A DNA stretch of 64,000 nucleotides, taken from assembly GCF_900115665.1 (NCBI RefSeq), contig NZ_FOXH01000007.1, positions 178,672-242,671 on the forward strand, written 5' to 3'. A program made the translations under genes and the position numbers. The number at the start of each line of letters is the position of its first letter. The first letter of the stretch is position 1. A model generated the notes under the pieces. It saw nothing but the letters and a program-made list of their open reading frames with translations. It searched no databases and was not told the DNA's origin. Of this stretch, positions 44,528-52,481 are shown one piece after another. The DNA comes from Pseudarcicella hirudinis. Lineage in GTDB: Bacteria > Bacteroidota > Bacteroidia > Cytophagales > Spirosomataceae.

Positions 44528-45259
44528 ATGAAACTAAACAAAAAACTTAGTTTTTCTAGCCTTTTCTTAATACAGTTATTGTTTCTGTTTCTCACTGGAT
44601 GCCATATCCGGTATGGCCTTTATGACGATGATCGTCCTGTTGAAATCAGAGAAAAGAATTTCTACATCAATAATTTCACAAAGCTGGACATTGGAAATGC
44701 CATGAGAGTGAATGTGCAGAGAGGGGATCATTTTAGTGTGTCAGCAAAAGGAGATCGGATTAATGTAGATGATATCGACATGACAGAAAGAAATGGCGTT
44801 CTGAAGATTTATTACCGTAATAACAGAAACAGACGCTTTCCGATGGATATTAGTATCGTGATGCCCAATTTAAGAGCCGTGTTTTTCTCGGGAGCATCAG
44901 AAAGTAATGTAGAAGGTTTTGATACAGGAATTATAGATATTGTTCTTTCGGATGCCTCCAAAGCCGCTTTTAATGTCAGATCACAATTTTTAAATATAGA
45001 TCTTTCAGGAGCATCCAGTTTAAATATATCAGGAGAGTGTCAGAAAATAAACGGATACTTTTCCGGTGCATCAAATCTTTATGCGTTTAACCTCTATTCC
45101 GACGAAGCTGAAATTGATGCCTCCGGCGCAAGTTCAGTCAGAATTAACATTTTGAAATATCTGAAAGCAAGGGCCTCCGGTGCAAGCAGAATCAGATACC
45201 GGGGAAATCCTTCGATCGACAGAAATCTTTCAGGCGGCAGCGCACTGGAAAGAGATTAA
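44528..45259 (+). CDS. Head GIN domain (DUF2807) lipoprotein
   Basis: 243 residues. Lipobox LTGC gives the lipidated cysteine 25. After NFTKLDIGNAMRVNVQRGDH begins a beta-helix-like array in which SGAS or a variant recurs seven times (SGASESNV, SDASKAAF, SGASSLNI, SGASNLYA, SGASSVRI, SGASRIRY, SGGSALER). This is the 'head GIN' auto-transporter adhesin-like fold common in Bacteroidetes envelopes; function unknown. It ends in its own terminator. Confidence 0.88.
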   Translation: MKLNKKLSFSSLFLIQLLFLFLTGCHIRYGLYDDDRPVEIREKNFYINNFTKLDIGNAMRVNVQRGDHFSVSAKGDRINVDDIDMTERNGVLKIYYRNNRNRRFPMDISIVMPNLRAVFFSGASESNVEGFDTGIIDIVLSDASKAAFNVRSQFLNIDLSGASSLNISGECQKINGYFSGASNLYAFNLYSDEAEIDASGASSVRINILKYLKARASGASRIRYRGNPSIDRNLSGGSALERD

Positions 45260-45327
45260 AATATTAAAGATAAGCTCTGAGAATAGTTCTCACCTAAGTC
45301 ACTAAAATAAATGATACCAGGGTTCTT

Positions 45328-45362
45328 AAAAGAGATGAATTGTTTTCATCTCTTTTTTATTA
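45328..45362 (+). terminator. Intrinsic terminator of the head-GIN gene
   Basis: AAAAGAGATGAA (45328-45339) pairs with TTCATCTCTTTT (45345-45356) around a short loop and is followed by TTATTATTT. Confidence 0.8.
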
Positions 45363-45414
45363 TTTAATGCCTGCGAAAAGCTTCTGAATACCCGTTCTTT
45401 TGAATTTCAGAATG

Positions 45415-45445
45415 TTGAAAACTTGCCAAAGTATTGGTATCTTTC
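45415..45445 (+). promoter_or_regulatory. Candidate promoter of the Nif3/zinc-ribbon operon
   Basis: TTG (45415-45417), 20 nt, and TATCTTTC (45438-45445) fit the consensus with one mismatch in each element. The expected transcript begins near 45452, downstream of the longest frame's start (45400), which supports the ATG at 45469. Confidence 0.45.
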
Positions 45446-45468
45446 GGCAGATTAAAAGATTATTTCAA

Positions 45469-46563
45469 ATGCAGATTCAGGAAATTACAAGATATATTGA
45501 ACAACTGGCGCCTTTAGCTTATCAGGAAAGTTATGACAATGCAGGGCTGATAACCGGGAATCCAAAAACTGAAATCAGTGGCATCTTAATCTCACTGGAT
45601 TGCACAGAAGAGGTTGTGGATGAGGCCATTCAAAAAGGCTGCAATCTCATTGTTGCCCATCATCCTATTGTTTTCAAAGGTCTGAAAAAGCTCAACGGTA
45701 AAAATTATGTGGAACGAACCGTGATTAAGGCCATTAAAAATGATATCGCTGTTTATGCTTCTCATACCAATCTTGACCACGTAAAAGGAGGCGTTAATTT
45801 TAAAATCGCTGAGAAGTTAAAACTTACCGATTGCAGGATTCTGGCCCCGAAAAAACAGATTCTTAAAAAGTTAGTTGTTTTTGTGCCTTTCAATCATACT
45901 CCACAGGTAACCAAGGCATTGTGCGAGGCAGGTGCAGGACAGATTGGTGAATATTTTAATTGCAGTTTCCAAACATCAGGCATCGGATCATTTACTCCTT
46001 CTGAAAATACAAATCCATTTATCGGAGAAGCATTAAAGCCGGAAAAAGTGGAGGAAAACCGTGTAGAGGTAATTTTACCCTCTCATCTCGAAAGAGAGGT
46101 TCTGCAGGCTATGAAAACAGCTCATCCCTATGAGGAAGTAGCCTATTATCTGACCTTACTGGAAAACACTGATAATGAGGTTGGTGCAGGAGTAATCGGC
46201 ACTTTATCCGAAACCCTGACTGAAGAGGATTTTCTGCATTATTTAAAGAATCATATGCAATTGAAAAGCATCCGTCATACCAGATTGCTAAACAGAAATA
46301 TAAGCAGGATTGCTGTCTGCGGCGGAGCCGGAAGCTTTTTGCTTTCAGATGCAATCAGACAGAAAGCTGATGTTTTTATTACGGCAGATTATAAATATCA
46401 CGAGTTTTTTGATGCTGAAGAAAACATCATAATTTGTGACATTGGACATTATGAGTCGGAAGTTTTCACAAAGGACTTAATTCATAGCTATTTATCAAAA
46501 AAAATTACTAATTTTGCGATTCTCAAAAGTGAAGTCAATACTAATCCCGTTCAGTACTTTTGA
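45469..46563 (+). CDS. Nif3-like dinuclear metal center protein
   Basis: Member of the NIF3/GTP cyclohydrolase I type 2 family, forming hexamers with a two-metal site; its enzymatic role is unsettled. 364 residues from MQIQEITRYIEQLAP. Visible are PLAYQESYDNAGLITG, LDCTEEVVDEAI, VAHHPIVFKGLKKL (histidine ligands), YASHTNLDHVKGGVN, a central inserted domain (about 130-240, PII-like) with AHPYEEVAYYL, then AVCGGAGSFL, ADVFITADYKYHEFFDA and IIICDIGHYESEVF. It is followed by the zinc-ribbon gene, the pair being conserved in Bacteroidetes. Confidence 0.93.
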   Translation: MQIQEITRYIEQLAPLAYQESYDNAGLITGNPKTEISGILISLDCTEEVVDEAIQKGCNLIVAHHPIVFKGLKKLNGKNYVERTVIKAIKNDIAVYASHTNLDHVKGGVNFKIAEKLKLTDCRILAPKKQILKKLVVFVPFNHTPQVTKALCEAGAGQIGEYFNCSFQTSGIGSFTPSENTNPFIGEALKPEKVEENRVEVILPSHLEREVLQAMKTAHPYEEVAYYLTLLENTDNEVGAGVIGTLSETLTEEDFLHYLKNHMQLKSIRHTRLLNRNISRIAVCGGAGSFLLSDAIRQKADVFITADYKYHEFFDAEENIIICDIGHYESEVFTKDLIHSYLSKKITNFAILKSEVNTNPVQYF

Positions 46564-46642
46564 GGTGACGCGTTAATAAGTTCGCAGGACGATATGTTTC
46601 TTTTGAATTGTTAACCAACAACGAACAACGAATAACTACAAA

Positions 46643-47401
46643 ATGGCAACAGCAACCGAAACAACCATTGCTCAAAAATTAGAAGGTTTACTCAAACTTC
46701 AATCTATAGATACCGCTTTAGATAACATCAAAAAAGTGCGTGGCGATTTGCCTGAAGAAGTTCGCGATCTGGAGGATGAAATTGCAGGTTATGAGACCCG
46801 TATTTCTAAATTCAAGAAAGAAATTTCTTCTCTGGAAGAGGAAATCTCCAAAAATCGTAATGCCAAGAAAGAAGCTGAGAAGTTGGTAAATAAGTACAAA
46901 GACCAGCAAATGAATGTCCGCAATAACCGTGAATTTGATGCTATTTCAAAAGAGATCGAATTACAACAGCTGGAGATGGAATTGGCTGATAAGCGTATTC
47001 GTGAGTTCGACTTTAAAATCTTAAATAAAAACGACGAAATTTCTTCTACTGAGACTGTTCTTTTCGAACGTCAGAAAGACCTTGATTCAAAACGTAAAGA
47101 ATTAGGTGTTATCATTGGCGAAAGCGAAGAAGAAGAGACTAAATTCATGAAAGACCGTGATAAAGCGGCCAAAAATGTTGAAGAACGTCTGTTAAAATCT
47201 TACGATAAATTGCGTAGCAATGCCGTTAACGGACTTGCTGTAGTAATGGTAAAACGTGGTGCGTGCGGAGGCTGCTTCAGCTTTGTTCCCCCTCAGCGTC
47301 AGGCAGATATTAAAGATAAAAAGAAAATTATTGTTTGTGAACACTGCGGACGTATCCTTGCTGATGTTGAGGATTCAATTACCGCTGTTGGTAAACGATA
47401 A
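46643..47401 (+). CDS. C4-type zinc-ribbon coiled-coil protein
   Basis: 252 residues. A long coiled coil (about 10-190, with LEDEIAGYETRISKFKKEI and KSYDKLRSNAVN at its edges) leads to a C4 zinc ribbon: the pairs RGACGGCFSF and VCEHCGRIL, about 24 residues apart. Family PF02591 in style, of nucleic-acid or ribosome-related function not firmly known. It follows the Nif3-like gene after 79 nt and ends in a strong terminator. Confidence 0.9.
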   Translation: MATATETTIAQKLEGLLKLQSIDTALDNIKKVRGDLPEEVRDLEDEIAGYETRISKFKKEISSLEEEISKNRNAKKEAEKLVNKYKDQQMNVRNNREFDAISKEIELQQLEMELADKRIREFDFKILNKNDEISSTETVLFERQKDLDSKRKELGVIIGESEEEETKFMKDRDKAAKNVEERLLKSYDKLRSNAVNGLAVVMVKRGACGGCFSFVPPQRQADIKDKKKIIVCEHCGRILADVEDSITAVGKR

Positions 47402-47426
47402 TAAGTTTTCTGAAAAATCGTTCTTT

Positions 47427-47462
47427 AAAAAGCCTACCGTATCGCACGGTAGGCTTTTTTGA
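47427..47462 (+). terminator. Intrinsic terminator after the zinc-ribbon gene
   Basis: A 14-bp perfect stem (AAAAAGCCTACCGT at 47427-47440, ACGGTAGGCTTTTT at 47446-47459) has a 5-nt loop and is followed by T. Confidence 0.9.
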
Positions 47463-47548
47463 TTTACTGGCCTGTGAATTGTTTATTTTAGAGAAATTTT
47501 TCCTATTTTTCCAAAAAATCTATTAAGTCTATAAATAAACTATATTTT

Positions 47549-49066
47549 ATGTCTGAAAACATCTTGCTGCAAAAACCGATCAGGTTTGGCCGGATAATCC
47601 TCAATTTCATTCTGTTTTTCATTCTGATAAGTTACAATAGCTTTTCAGCCGATTTTGAATTGACTCCTCAAATGCAGAAAGCCTATTCTGAAATACTTAA
47701 AATGAGAATTTATTCAGGAAGAAATCTATTGCTGGCCGACAAAAACCAGCCCAACGGTTTCAGAGCCTATCTGGAAAGTTATGCCGATATGATTGAGCTG
47801 CTTGCTTCAGAGAATCCGAACGACTACGATGAATTTATTGACCAGCAGAGCGACAGGCTTTCCTTCATCTCAAGTCTCGACAAGTCTTCTCCTTACAACA
47901 AACTCTTGCAGGCAGAAGTCAGACTTCACAGCGCTTTTGTAAAGTTAAAATTCGGCCATGAAATCAAGGGTGCAGGGGATATTATTAAAGCTTATAAATT
48001 ATTGGAAGCCAATGCCAAACAGTTTCCAAACTTTATCTCTAATCAGAAATCTCTCGGTTTATTGCATATTCTGATAGGTTCTACGCCTGAAAACTATTTA
48101 TGGGTAGCCCATATTCTTGGTTTAAGGGGCAATATCAATCAGGGACTTACTGAGCTACAAAATGTTATACAAAAAGACCCTTTTTTCAGGGATGAAGCTC
48201 AGATGATTGACTATGTTGTACATTCCTATATTCTGAAAATCAACGAGAAGCAGCTTGCAGGTTTTAAAAATTTCATAGAATCCCATCCGGATAACCTGTT
48301 GTTTCAATTCTTCGGAATTACTACTTATATCAAAGAAGGCAAAAGCGAAGAGGCATTAGACCTGCTGGAGCTCAAAAGAAAACCAGGTTATGTTCCGCTT
48401 CCCGTGCTGGAATACCTGAAATCTGATATCTTATTACAAAAAGGTCAATACCATCAGGCTGTTACCGGATATTTATATTACATCAACAATCATAAAGGCC
48501 TTAATTTCATCAAGGATGCCAATTATAAACTATTCCTTTGCTACTGGCTCAACAATGAAGATACTAAGGCTATGCCTTATCTGCAAAAGGTGGAAGAAGT
48601 CGGAGAAACAATTGTAGAGTCCGACAAATCAGCCTTAAAATATTCAAAGAACTATCTTGCTAAAAAACCCGGCCCTCAATCAAAGATTCTGATGAAGGCT
48701 CGCCTTGCTTGTGATGGCGGCTACTACGATCAGGCCTTATCTTTTCTGGGAAATTTAACAGAAGCTCAGTTTGAATCTCTATCTGACAAAGCTGAATTTA
48801 ATTACAGAAAAGGAAGGATTTACCAAAGAATGGATGATTCTCTTAAGGCTGTCCCGCTTTTTGAAAGGGCCATTAATCTTTCTTCCGGGCAAAACTGGTC
48901 GTTCGGTGCAAATGCCGCACTTCAGACTGGTTATATCTTTCAGCAAAAAGGAGACAGAATGAAGGCCAAGTATTTTTTCGAAAAAGCAATTTCCTTTAAG
49001 AAACATGAATACAAGAATTCTGTTGACAATAAAGCCAAAGCAGCGCTGAATGAAATGGGATTTTAG
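47549..49066 (+). CDS. Tetratricopeptide-repeat protein, secreted or membrane-anchored
   Basis: 505 residues. A hydrophobic N-terminal segment (about 15-33) acts as signal or anchor. The rest is all-helical with scattered TPR units. The clearest are near the C terminus (KAEFNYRKGRIYQRMDDSLKAV in part, ALQTGYIFQQKGDRMKAKYFFEKA in part). Others are near LYYINNHKGLNFIKDANYKL. No catalytic motif is seen. Similar proteins of this layout occur singly in Cytophagales; function unknown, perhaps a periplasmic scaffold. It is followed by a hairpin at 49171. Confidence 0.8.
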   Translation: MSENILLQKPIRFGRIILNFILFFILISYNSFSADFELTPQMQKAYSEILKMRIYSGRNLLLADKNQPNGFRAYLESYADMIELLASENPNDYDEFIDQQSDRLSFISSLDKSSPYNKLLQAEVRLHSAFVKLKFGHEIKGAGDIIKAYKLLEANAKQFPNFISNQKSLGLLHILIGSTPENYLWVAHILGLRGNINQGLTELQNVIQKDPFFRDEAQMIDYVVHSYILKINEKQLAGFKNFIESHPDNLLFQFFGITTYIKEGKSEEALDLLELKRKPGYVPLPVLEYLKSDILLQKGQYHQAVTGYLYYINNHKGLNFIKDANYKLFLCYWLNNEDTKAMPYLQKVEEVGETIVESDKSALKYSKNYLAKKPGPQSKILMKARLACDGGYYDQALSFLGNLTEAQFESLSDKAEFNYRKGRIYQRMDDSLKAVPLFERAINLSSGQNWSFGANAALQTGYIFQQKGDRMKAKYFFEKAISFKKHEYKNSVDNKAKAALNEMGF

Positions 49067-49170
49067 AACAAACCCTGCTTCTTCAATTCTGACACAAAAT
49101 TTCCTGACATCTTTTTAAATGGTGATTTAGTTAAAGACATGTTTATCACATTTTAATAGCGATTTCCGCA

Positions 49171-49240
49171 AAACCTTAACTTTCATGGAATGGAATCCAT
49201 AAAAGTTAAGGTTTTTGTGGATTTAATTCCATAAAAGTTA
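49171..49240. repeat. Inverted plus direct repeats upstream of the DUF4143 ATPase
   Basis: AAACCTTAACTTT (49171-49183) pairs with AAAGTTAAGGTTT (49202-49214), extended by ATGGA/TCCAT, making an 18-bp stem with one mismatch. TCCATAAAAGTTA occurs at 49196-49208 and exactly again at 49228-49240, and a near-perfect inverse copy lies at 49177-49189. The direct copies are 32 nt apart and the second abuts the -7 element. It may end the TPR transcript and also act as an operator. Confidence 0.6.
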
Positions 49241-49248
49241 TATATTTG
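49214..49248 (+). promoter_or_regulatory. Candidate promoter of the DUF4143 ATPase gene
   Basis: TATATTTG (49241-49248) is an exact -7 match, 16 nt before the ATG. TTTG at 49214-49217 is the nearest -33 candidate, but the 23-nt spacing is longer than usual. Confidence 0.5.
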
Positions 49249-49264
49249 TTAAAACCTGATAGCC

Positions 49265-50422
49265 ATGATTACAAGATTATTGCAGAGGAAATTAGAAAGC
49301 AGAATAGACTATAAAAAGGCTTTGTTGATTTTTGGCCCGCGGCAGGTGGGTAAAACGACACTTGCAAAAGCTCTTGCCAAAACATTGGATTTACCTTTTG
49401 AGTATTTCAATGGAGATAATATCACAACTAAAAATTTATGGTCAATATCTAATCTTGAAGCCTTAAAACAAAGTTTTGGTAATAAAAAACTGATAGTGCT
49501 TGATGAAGCACAAATGATTGAGGATATCGGTCTGATTCTGAAACAATTAATAGATGCTGATTTAGGTATTCAACTAATTGTGACAGGCTCGTCCTCATTA
49601 AATATTGCGAATAAAACGCAAGAACCACTCACAGGTAGAAAATGGGAGTACAATCTATATCCAGTCAGTAGTAGCGAAATGATGGAGTTTCAGGGTATTC
49701 CTCAATATTTACAGTCATTTCAACACTACCTGATTTTCGGAATGTACCCGGAAGTGATTATGAACAAGGCTGATGCCAAAGAAATTTTGCTCAACATCTC
49801 CAGTAGTTATCTTTACAAAGATGTCTTAGCATTAGTGGGATTGAAACGGCCACAACTTTTAGAAAAAATACTGAAGGCATTAGCCTTACAGGTAGGAAGT
49901 GAAGTTTCCCTCAATGAATTGGCAGGTCTGGTTTCAGCAGATGTAAAAACTGTTGACAATTATATCTATTTACTTGAACAAACATTTGTGGTGTACCGAC
50001 TCGGGACTTTGAGTAGAAATGAACGGAATGAAATTAGTACTAAAAAGAAAGTATACTTTTATGACAATGGCATTCGAAATGCTCTAATTGGTAATTTCAG
50101 TCCTATAAACAACCGAAATGACATTGGAGCTTTATGGGAAAACTTTTTGATGGTAGAGAGAAAAAAGCTATTAGCTTATCATGGCTTTCATGGCAGGACT
50201 TATTTTTGGAGAAATAAACAGCAGGCAGAAGTCGATTATATTGAAGAAATAGATGGTAAAATATATGCATTTGAGTTCAAATGGAATCCAAAGGCGCAAA
50301 CAAGGTTTCCTCAAGCATTTATTGATAGCTACGAACCCGTCAATACTGTCGTTATAAGTCAGGATAATTTTTGGCAGTGGCTAAAAGAATATCCATATTC
50401 TGTAGGCAGTCCTAAAATGTAA
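49265..50422 (+). CDS. AAA ATPase with DUF4143 domain
   Basis: 385 residues. The N-terminal ATPase of the AAA_14 type has Walker A GPRQVGKTTLAKAL (about 24-37), Walker B with LIVLDEAQMI, and sensor VTGSSSLNI. The C-terminal DUF4143 part (about 195-350) includes VSADVKTVDNYIYLLEQTFV, KKVYFYDNGIRNAL and the nuclease-like YFWRNKQQAEVDYIE, IYAFEFKW. This family is widespread, patchy in distribution, often carried as a lone gene, and of unproved function. It has been suggested to be linked to mobile or toxin-like roles. The single gene has its own promoter with repeats. Confidence 0.88.
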   Translation: MITRLLQRKLESRIDYKKALLIFGPRQVGKTTLAKALAKTLDLPFEYFNGDNITTKNLWSISNLEALKQSFGNKKLIVLDEAQMIEDIGLILKQLIDADLGIQLIVTGSSSLNIANKTQEPLTGRKWEYNLYPVSSSEMMEFQGIPQYLQSFQHYLIFGMYPEVIMNKADAKEILLNISSSYLYKDVLALVGLKRPQLLEKILKALALQVGSEVSLNELAGLVSADVKTVDNYIYLLEQTFVVYRLGTLSRNERNEISTKKKVYFYDNGIRNALIGNFSPINNRNDIGALWENFLMVERKKLLAYHGFHGRTYFWRNKQQAEVDYIEEIDGKIYAFEFKWNPKAQTRFPQAFIDSYEPVNTVVISQDNFWQWLKEYPYSVGSPKM

Positions 50423-50522
50423 CATTTTGTATTCAGTTTATTTTCAGCCAACAAAATGCTTACTAAATGTTCAGGAAAACTTACCTTACTCCCACAAATC
50501 CTTATTTTTCACCTATTCATCA

Positions 50523-50568
50523 ACAAAAAATGGCAAATCTCAGGTATTTAAACCGGATTTGCCATTTT
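50523..50568 (-). terminator. Intrinsic terminator of accD
   Basis: AAAATGGCAAATC (50527-50539) pairs with GATTTGCCATTTT (50556-50568); read on the minus strand a T6 run follows. It may also act for the convergent ATPase gene. Confidence 0.8.
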
Positions 50569-50611
50569 CAATTCACTTTAAAAATAACTAATTCTAAATA
50601 TTCTGATTGAT

Positions 50612-51454
50612 CTAAGAAAGCATCTTAAACAAAGAAGTCAATTTATCTTTCAGATCTTTTCTGTCAACAATAAAATCAAGGAAACCATGTTCTAAAACAA
50701 ATTCAGCACTCTGGAATCCTTTAGGAAGATCTTTTCCGATTGTTTCACGAATTACACGAGGGCCTGCAAAACCAATTAAGGCTCCCGGTTCGGCAATGTT
50801 AAAATCCCCTAACATTGCATAAGAAGCCGTTACACCGCCTGTTGTCGGGTCGGTTAATAAAGATACATAAGGAATTCCTGCTTCGTCAAGCAAAGCCAAA
50901 CGGGCAGAAGTTTTTGCCATTTGCATCAAAGAATAACCTGCTTCCATCATTCTGGCACCTCCCGAACGCGAAATCATTAAAAACGGTGATTTTGTTTCCA
51001 GAGAATGGTCAATTGCACGGGCAATTTTCTCTCCTACCACAGATCCCATTGATCCTCCGATAAAATTGAAATCCATTGCCGCCACAGTAATATCCAATTC
51101 GTTCATCTTACCGTAAGCAGTACGAACAGCATCTTTTAGGCCGGTTTTCTTTTCTGTAGCTTTTAAACGATCAGGATAATTTTTAGTATCTACGAAGTTC
51201 AGAGGATCTCCTGAAGACATTAATGCATCTAATTCAGTATATCTAGTTTGATCAAAAAGCAATTCGAAATATTCCTGAGAGCCAATTTTTTCATGATATC
51301 CGCAATTAGAGCATGTATAAGCCAAAATTCTGTGCTCACGTGTATGCATTACTTTTTTGCAGGATGGACACTGATACCAAAGCCCGTCCGGAGCTTCACG
51401 TTTCGCTTCTGTGGGGGTATTAATCCCTTTATCTTTTCTGGTAAACCAAGACAT
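50612..51454 (-). CDS. accD: Acetyl-CoA carboxylase carboxyltransferase subunit beta
   Basis: Beta half of the carboxyltransferase that moves CO2 from biotin to acetyl-CoA. 280 residues. An N-terminal C4 zinc ribbon uses cysteines 29, 32, 48 and 51 (CPSCKK, CSNCGY). The crotonase-like core has [19 protein letters not shown] in parts, [37 protein letters not shown] and [13 protein letters not shown]. It is separate from accBC in this genome and has its own promoter and terminator. Confidence 0.97.
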   Translation of the reverse strand: MSWFTRKDKGINTPTEAKREAPDGLWYQCPSCKKVMHTREHRILAYTCSNCGYHEKIGSQEYFELLFDQTRYTELDALMSSGDPLNFVDTKNYPDRLKATEKKTGLKDAVRTAYGKMNELDITVAAMDFNFIGGSMGSVVGEKIARAIDHSLETKSPFLMISRSGGARMMEAGYSLMQMAKTSARLALLDEAGIPYVSLLTDPTTGGVTASYAMLGDFNIAEPGALIGFAGPRVIRETIGKDLPKGFQSAEFVLEHGFLDFIVDRKDLKDKLTSLFKMLS

Positions 51455-51590
51455 TGTTCAGATGATAATTGAATGTTGAAAGTATTTTGGGTAATTGGTT
51501 CTAAATTATTAATGAGGATTTCAGGGAAAAGAGCCTTGCCCTTTTTCTGTAAAACTCTGACCAAAACTAATTTTTGCAAAATTTACAAGA

Positions 51591-51622
51591 CAAATTTAGC
51601 CTTGTAAATTGTATTACACCAA
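51591..51622 (-). promoter_or_regulatory. Candidate promoter of accD
   Basis: The minus strand reads TTG at 51622-51620, then after 21 nt TAAATTTG at 51598-51591, a consensus -7. The leader would be about 130 nt. Confidence 0.5.
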
Positions 51623-51711
51623 GATTTTTTGGGTAAAATAAAGATTATTACACTTCTTTATTTCAATTATAAATCCTGATTTTTCAAAAATCCGTTGCAA
51701 AGATACAGAAA

Positions 51712-51748
51712 ATGCAAAAGCCTTTTCCGAATTTTTCAGAAAAGGCTT
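51712..51748 (-). terminator. Hairpin after the secreted 225-residue protein
   Basis: AAGCCTTTTC (51718-51727) pairs with GAAAAGGCTT (51739-51748). The minus-strand T tract is short (TTTTGCATTTT), so this is a moderate terminator. Confidence 0.6.
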
Positions 51749-51765
51749 CACAAGAATTACTTCTT

Positions 51766-52443
51766 TTAGATAGAATTGTAGTATTTGAGCAGTTTTATGA
51801 TGTTTTCCCAATTATTTAATTTCAAATTTTCTTTACTGAGATATTCCTCAAGCTGTTCTTTTTTATCAGGAATGGCTTCAAATACAGATTTTTTATCCTT
51901 TTTTACCTTTACAAGCGTTCCGTCCATTTTAGCAAGATAAAAGCTTTCATCACTTACATAAGCATATAATTTGGTAGCCTGATTATATTGCGTTTTATTC
52001 TGCATTCTGGAATGCGGATATTTGACCAGCGATAAATTCCCTTCACTAAGAATCTGATAGAAGGTAAGATTAGTCTGTTTCCTGTCCAGATTCTGGAAAC
52101 CTCTCCGAAAAATGGACCCATCCGGCAGCCTGAATCCAACAATTGTCGGTTCTGTAAGGGTGAAATTATTCCCATCCTGCTGGTATTCCAGGTCATTGCT
52201 GTATGTATTGAAACGAATCATGAGTTTACTCAGTTTTTCATCTTTATACATTATAACTGCCTCCTGAAAAGTATCCGATAAATAGGGAGAATTCTCAAAT
52301 TGCACATCCTGGCCAAGCATCACAACATTGCCGGATGTATTGGAATTTGCCTCAATACCACTTCTGGTATTAGCCTGTGCTGTTGAAAGATGAACAGAGG
52401 CAATCCCCAATAACACAGTTGCGGTAAAAACTATCTTTTTCAT
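51766..52443 (-). CDS. Secreted protein of unknown function
   Basis: 225 residues starting at an ATG (MKKIVFTATVLL); the frame runs five codons further to 52458. A signal peptide is clear (about 1-22, ending STAQA). The mature part is beta rich with NVVMLGQDVQFENSPYLSDT, FQNLDRKQTNLTFYQIL and a lysine-rich C terminus (KKDKKSVFEAIPDKKEQLEEYL in part). No known domain recognised. It lies 38 nt downstream of the large T9SS-targeted protein on the same strand and may be co-transcribed with it. Confidence 0.78.
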   Translation of the reverse strand: MKKIVFTATVLLGIASVHLSTAQANTRSGIEANSNTSGNVVMLGQDVQFENSPYLSDTFQEAVIMYKDEKLSKLMIRFNTYSNDLEYQQDGNNFTLTEPTIVGFRLPDGSIFRRGFQNLDRKQTNLTFYQILSEGNLSLVKYPHSRMQNKTQYNQATKLYAYVSDESFYLAKMDGTLVKVKKDKKSVFEAIPDKKEQLEEYLSKENLKLNNWENIIKLLKYYNSI

Positions 52444-52481
52444 ATATAATTCAAACAAATGAAATGTTTAATATTTTCAAT

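Larger units (their letters stand above)
51455..51765. other. Gene-free region upstream of accD
   Basis: 311 nt between accD and the secreted 225-residue protein, both on the minus strand. It contains the accD promoter and the terminator of the preceding gene. No other feature is seen. Confidence 0.6.
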
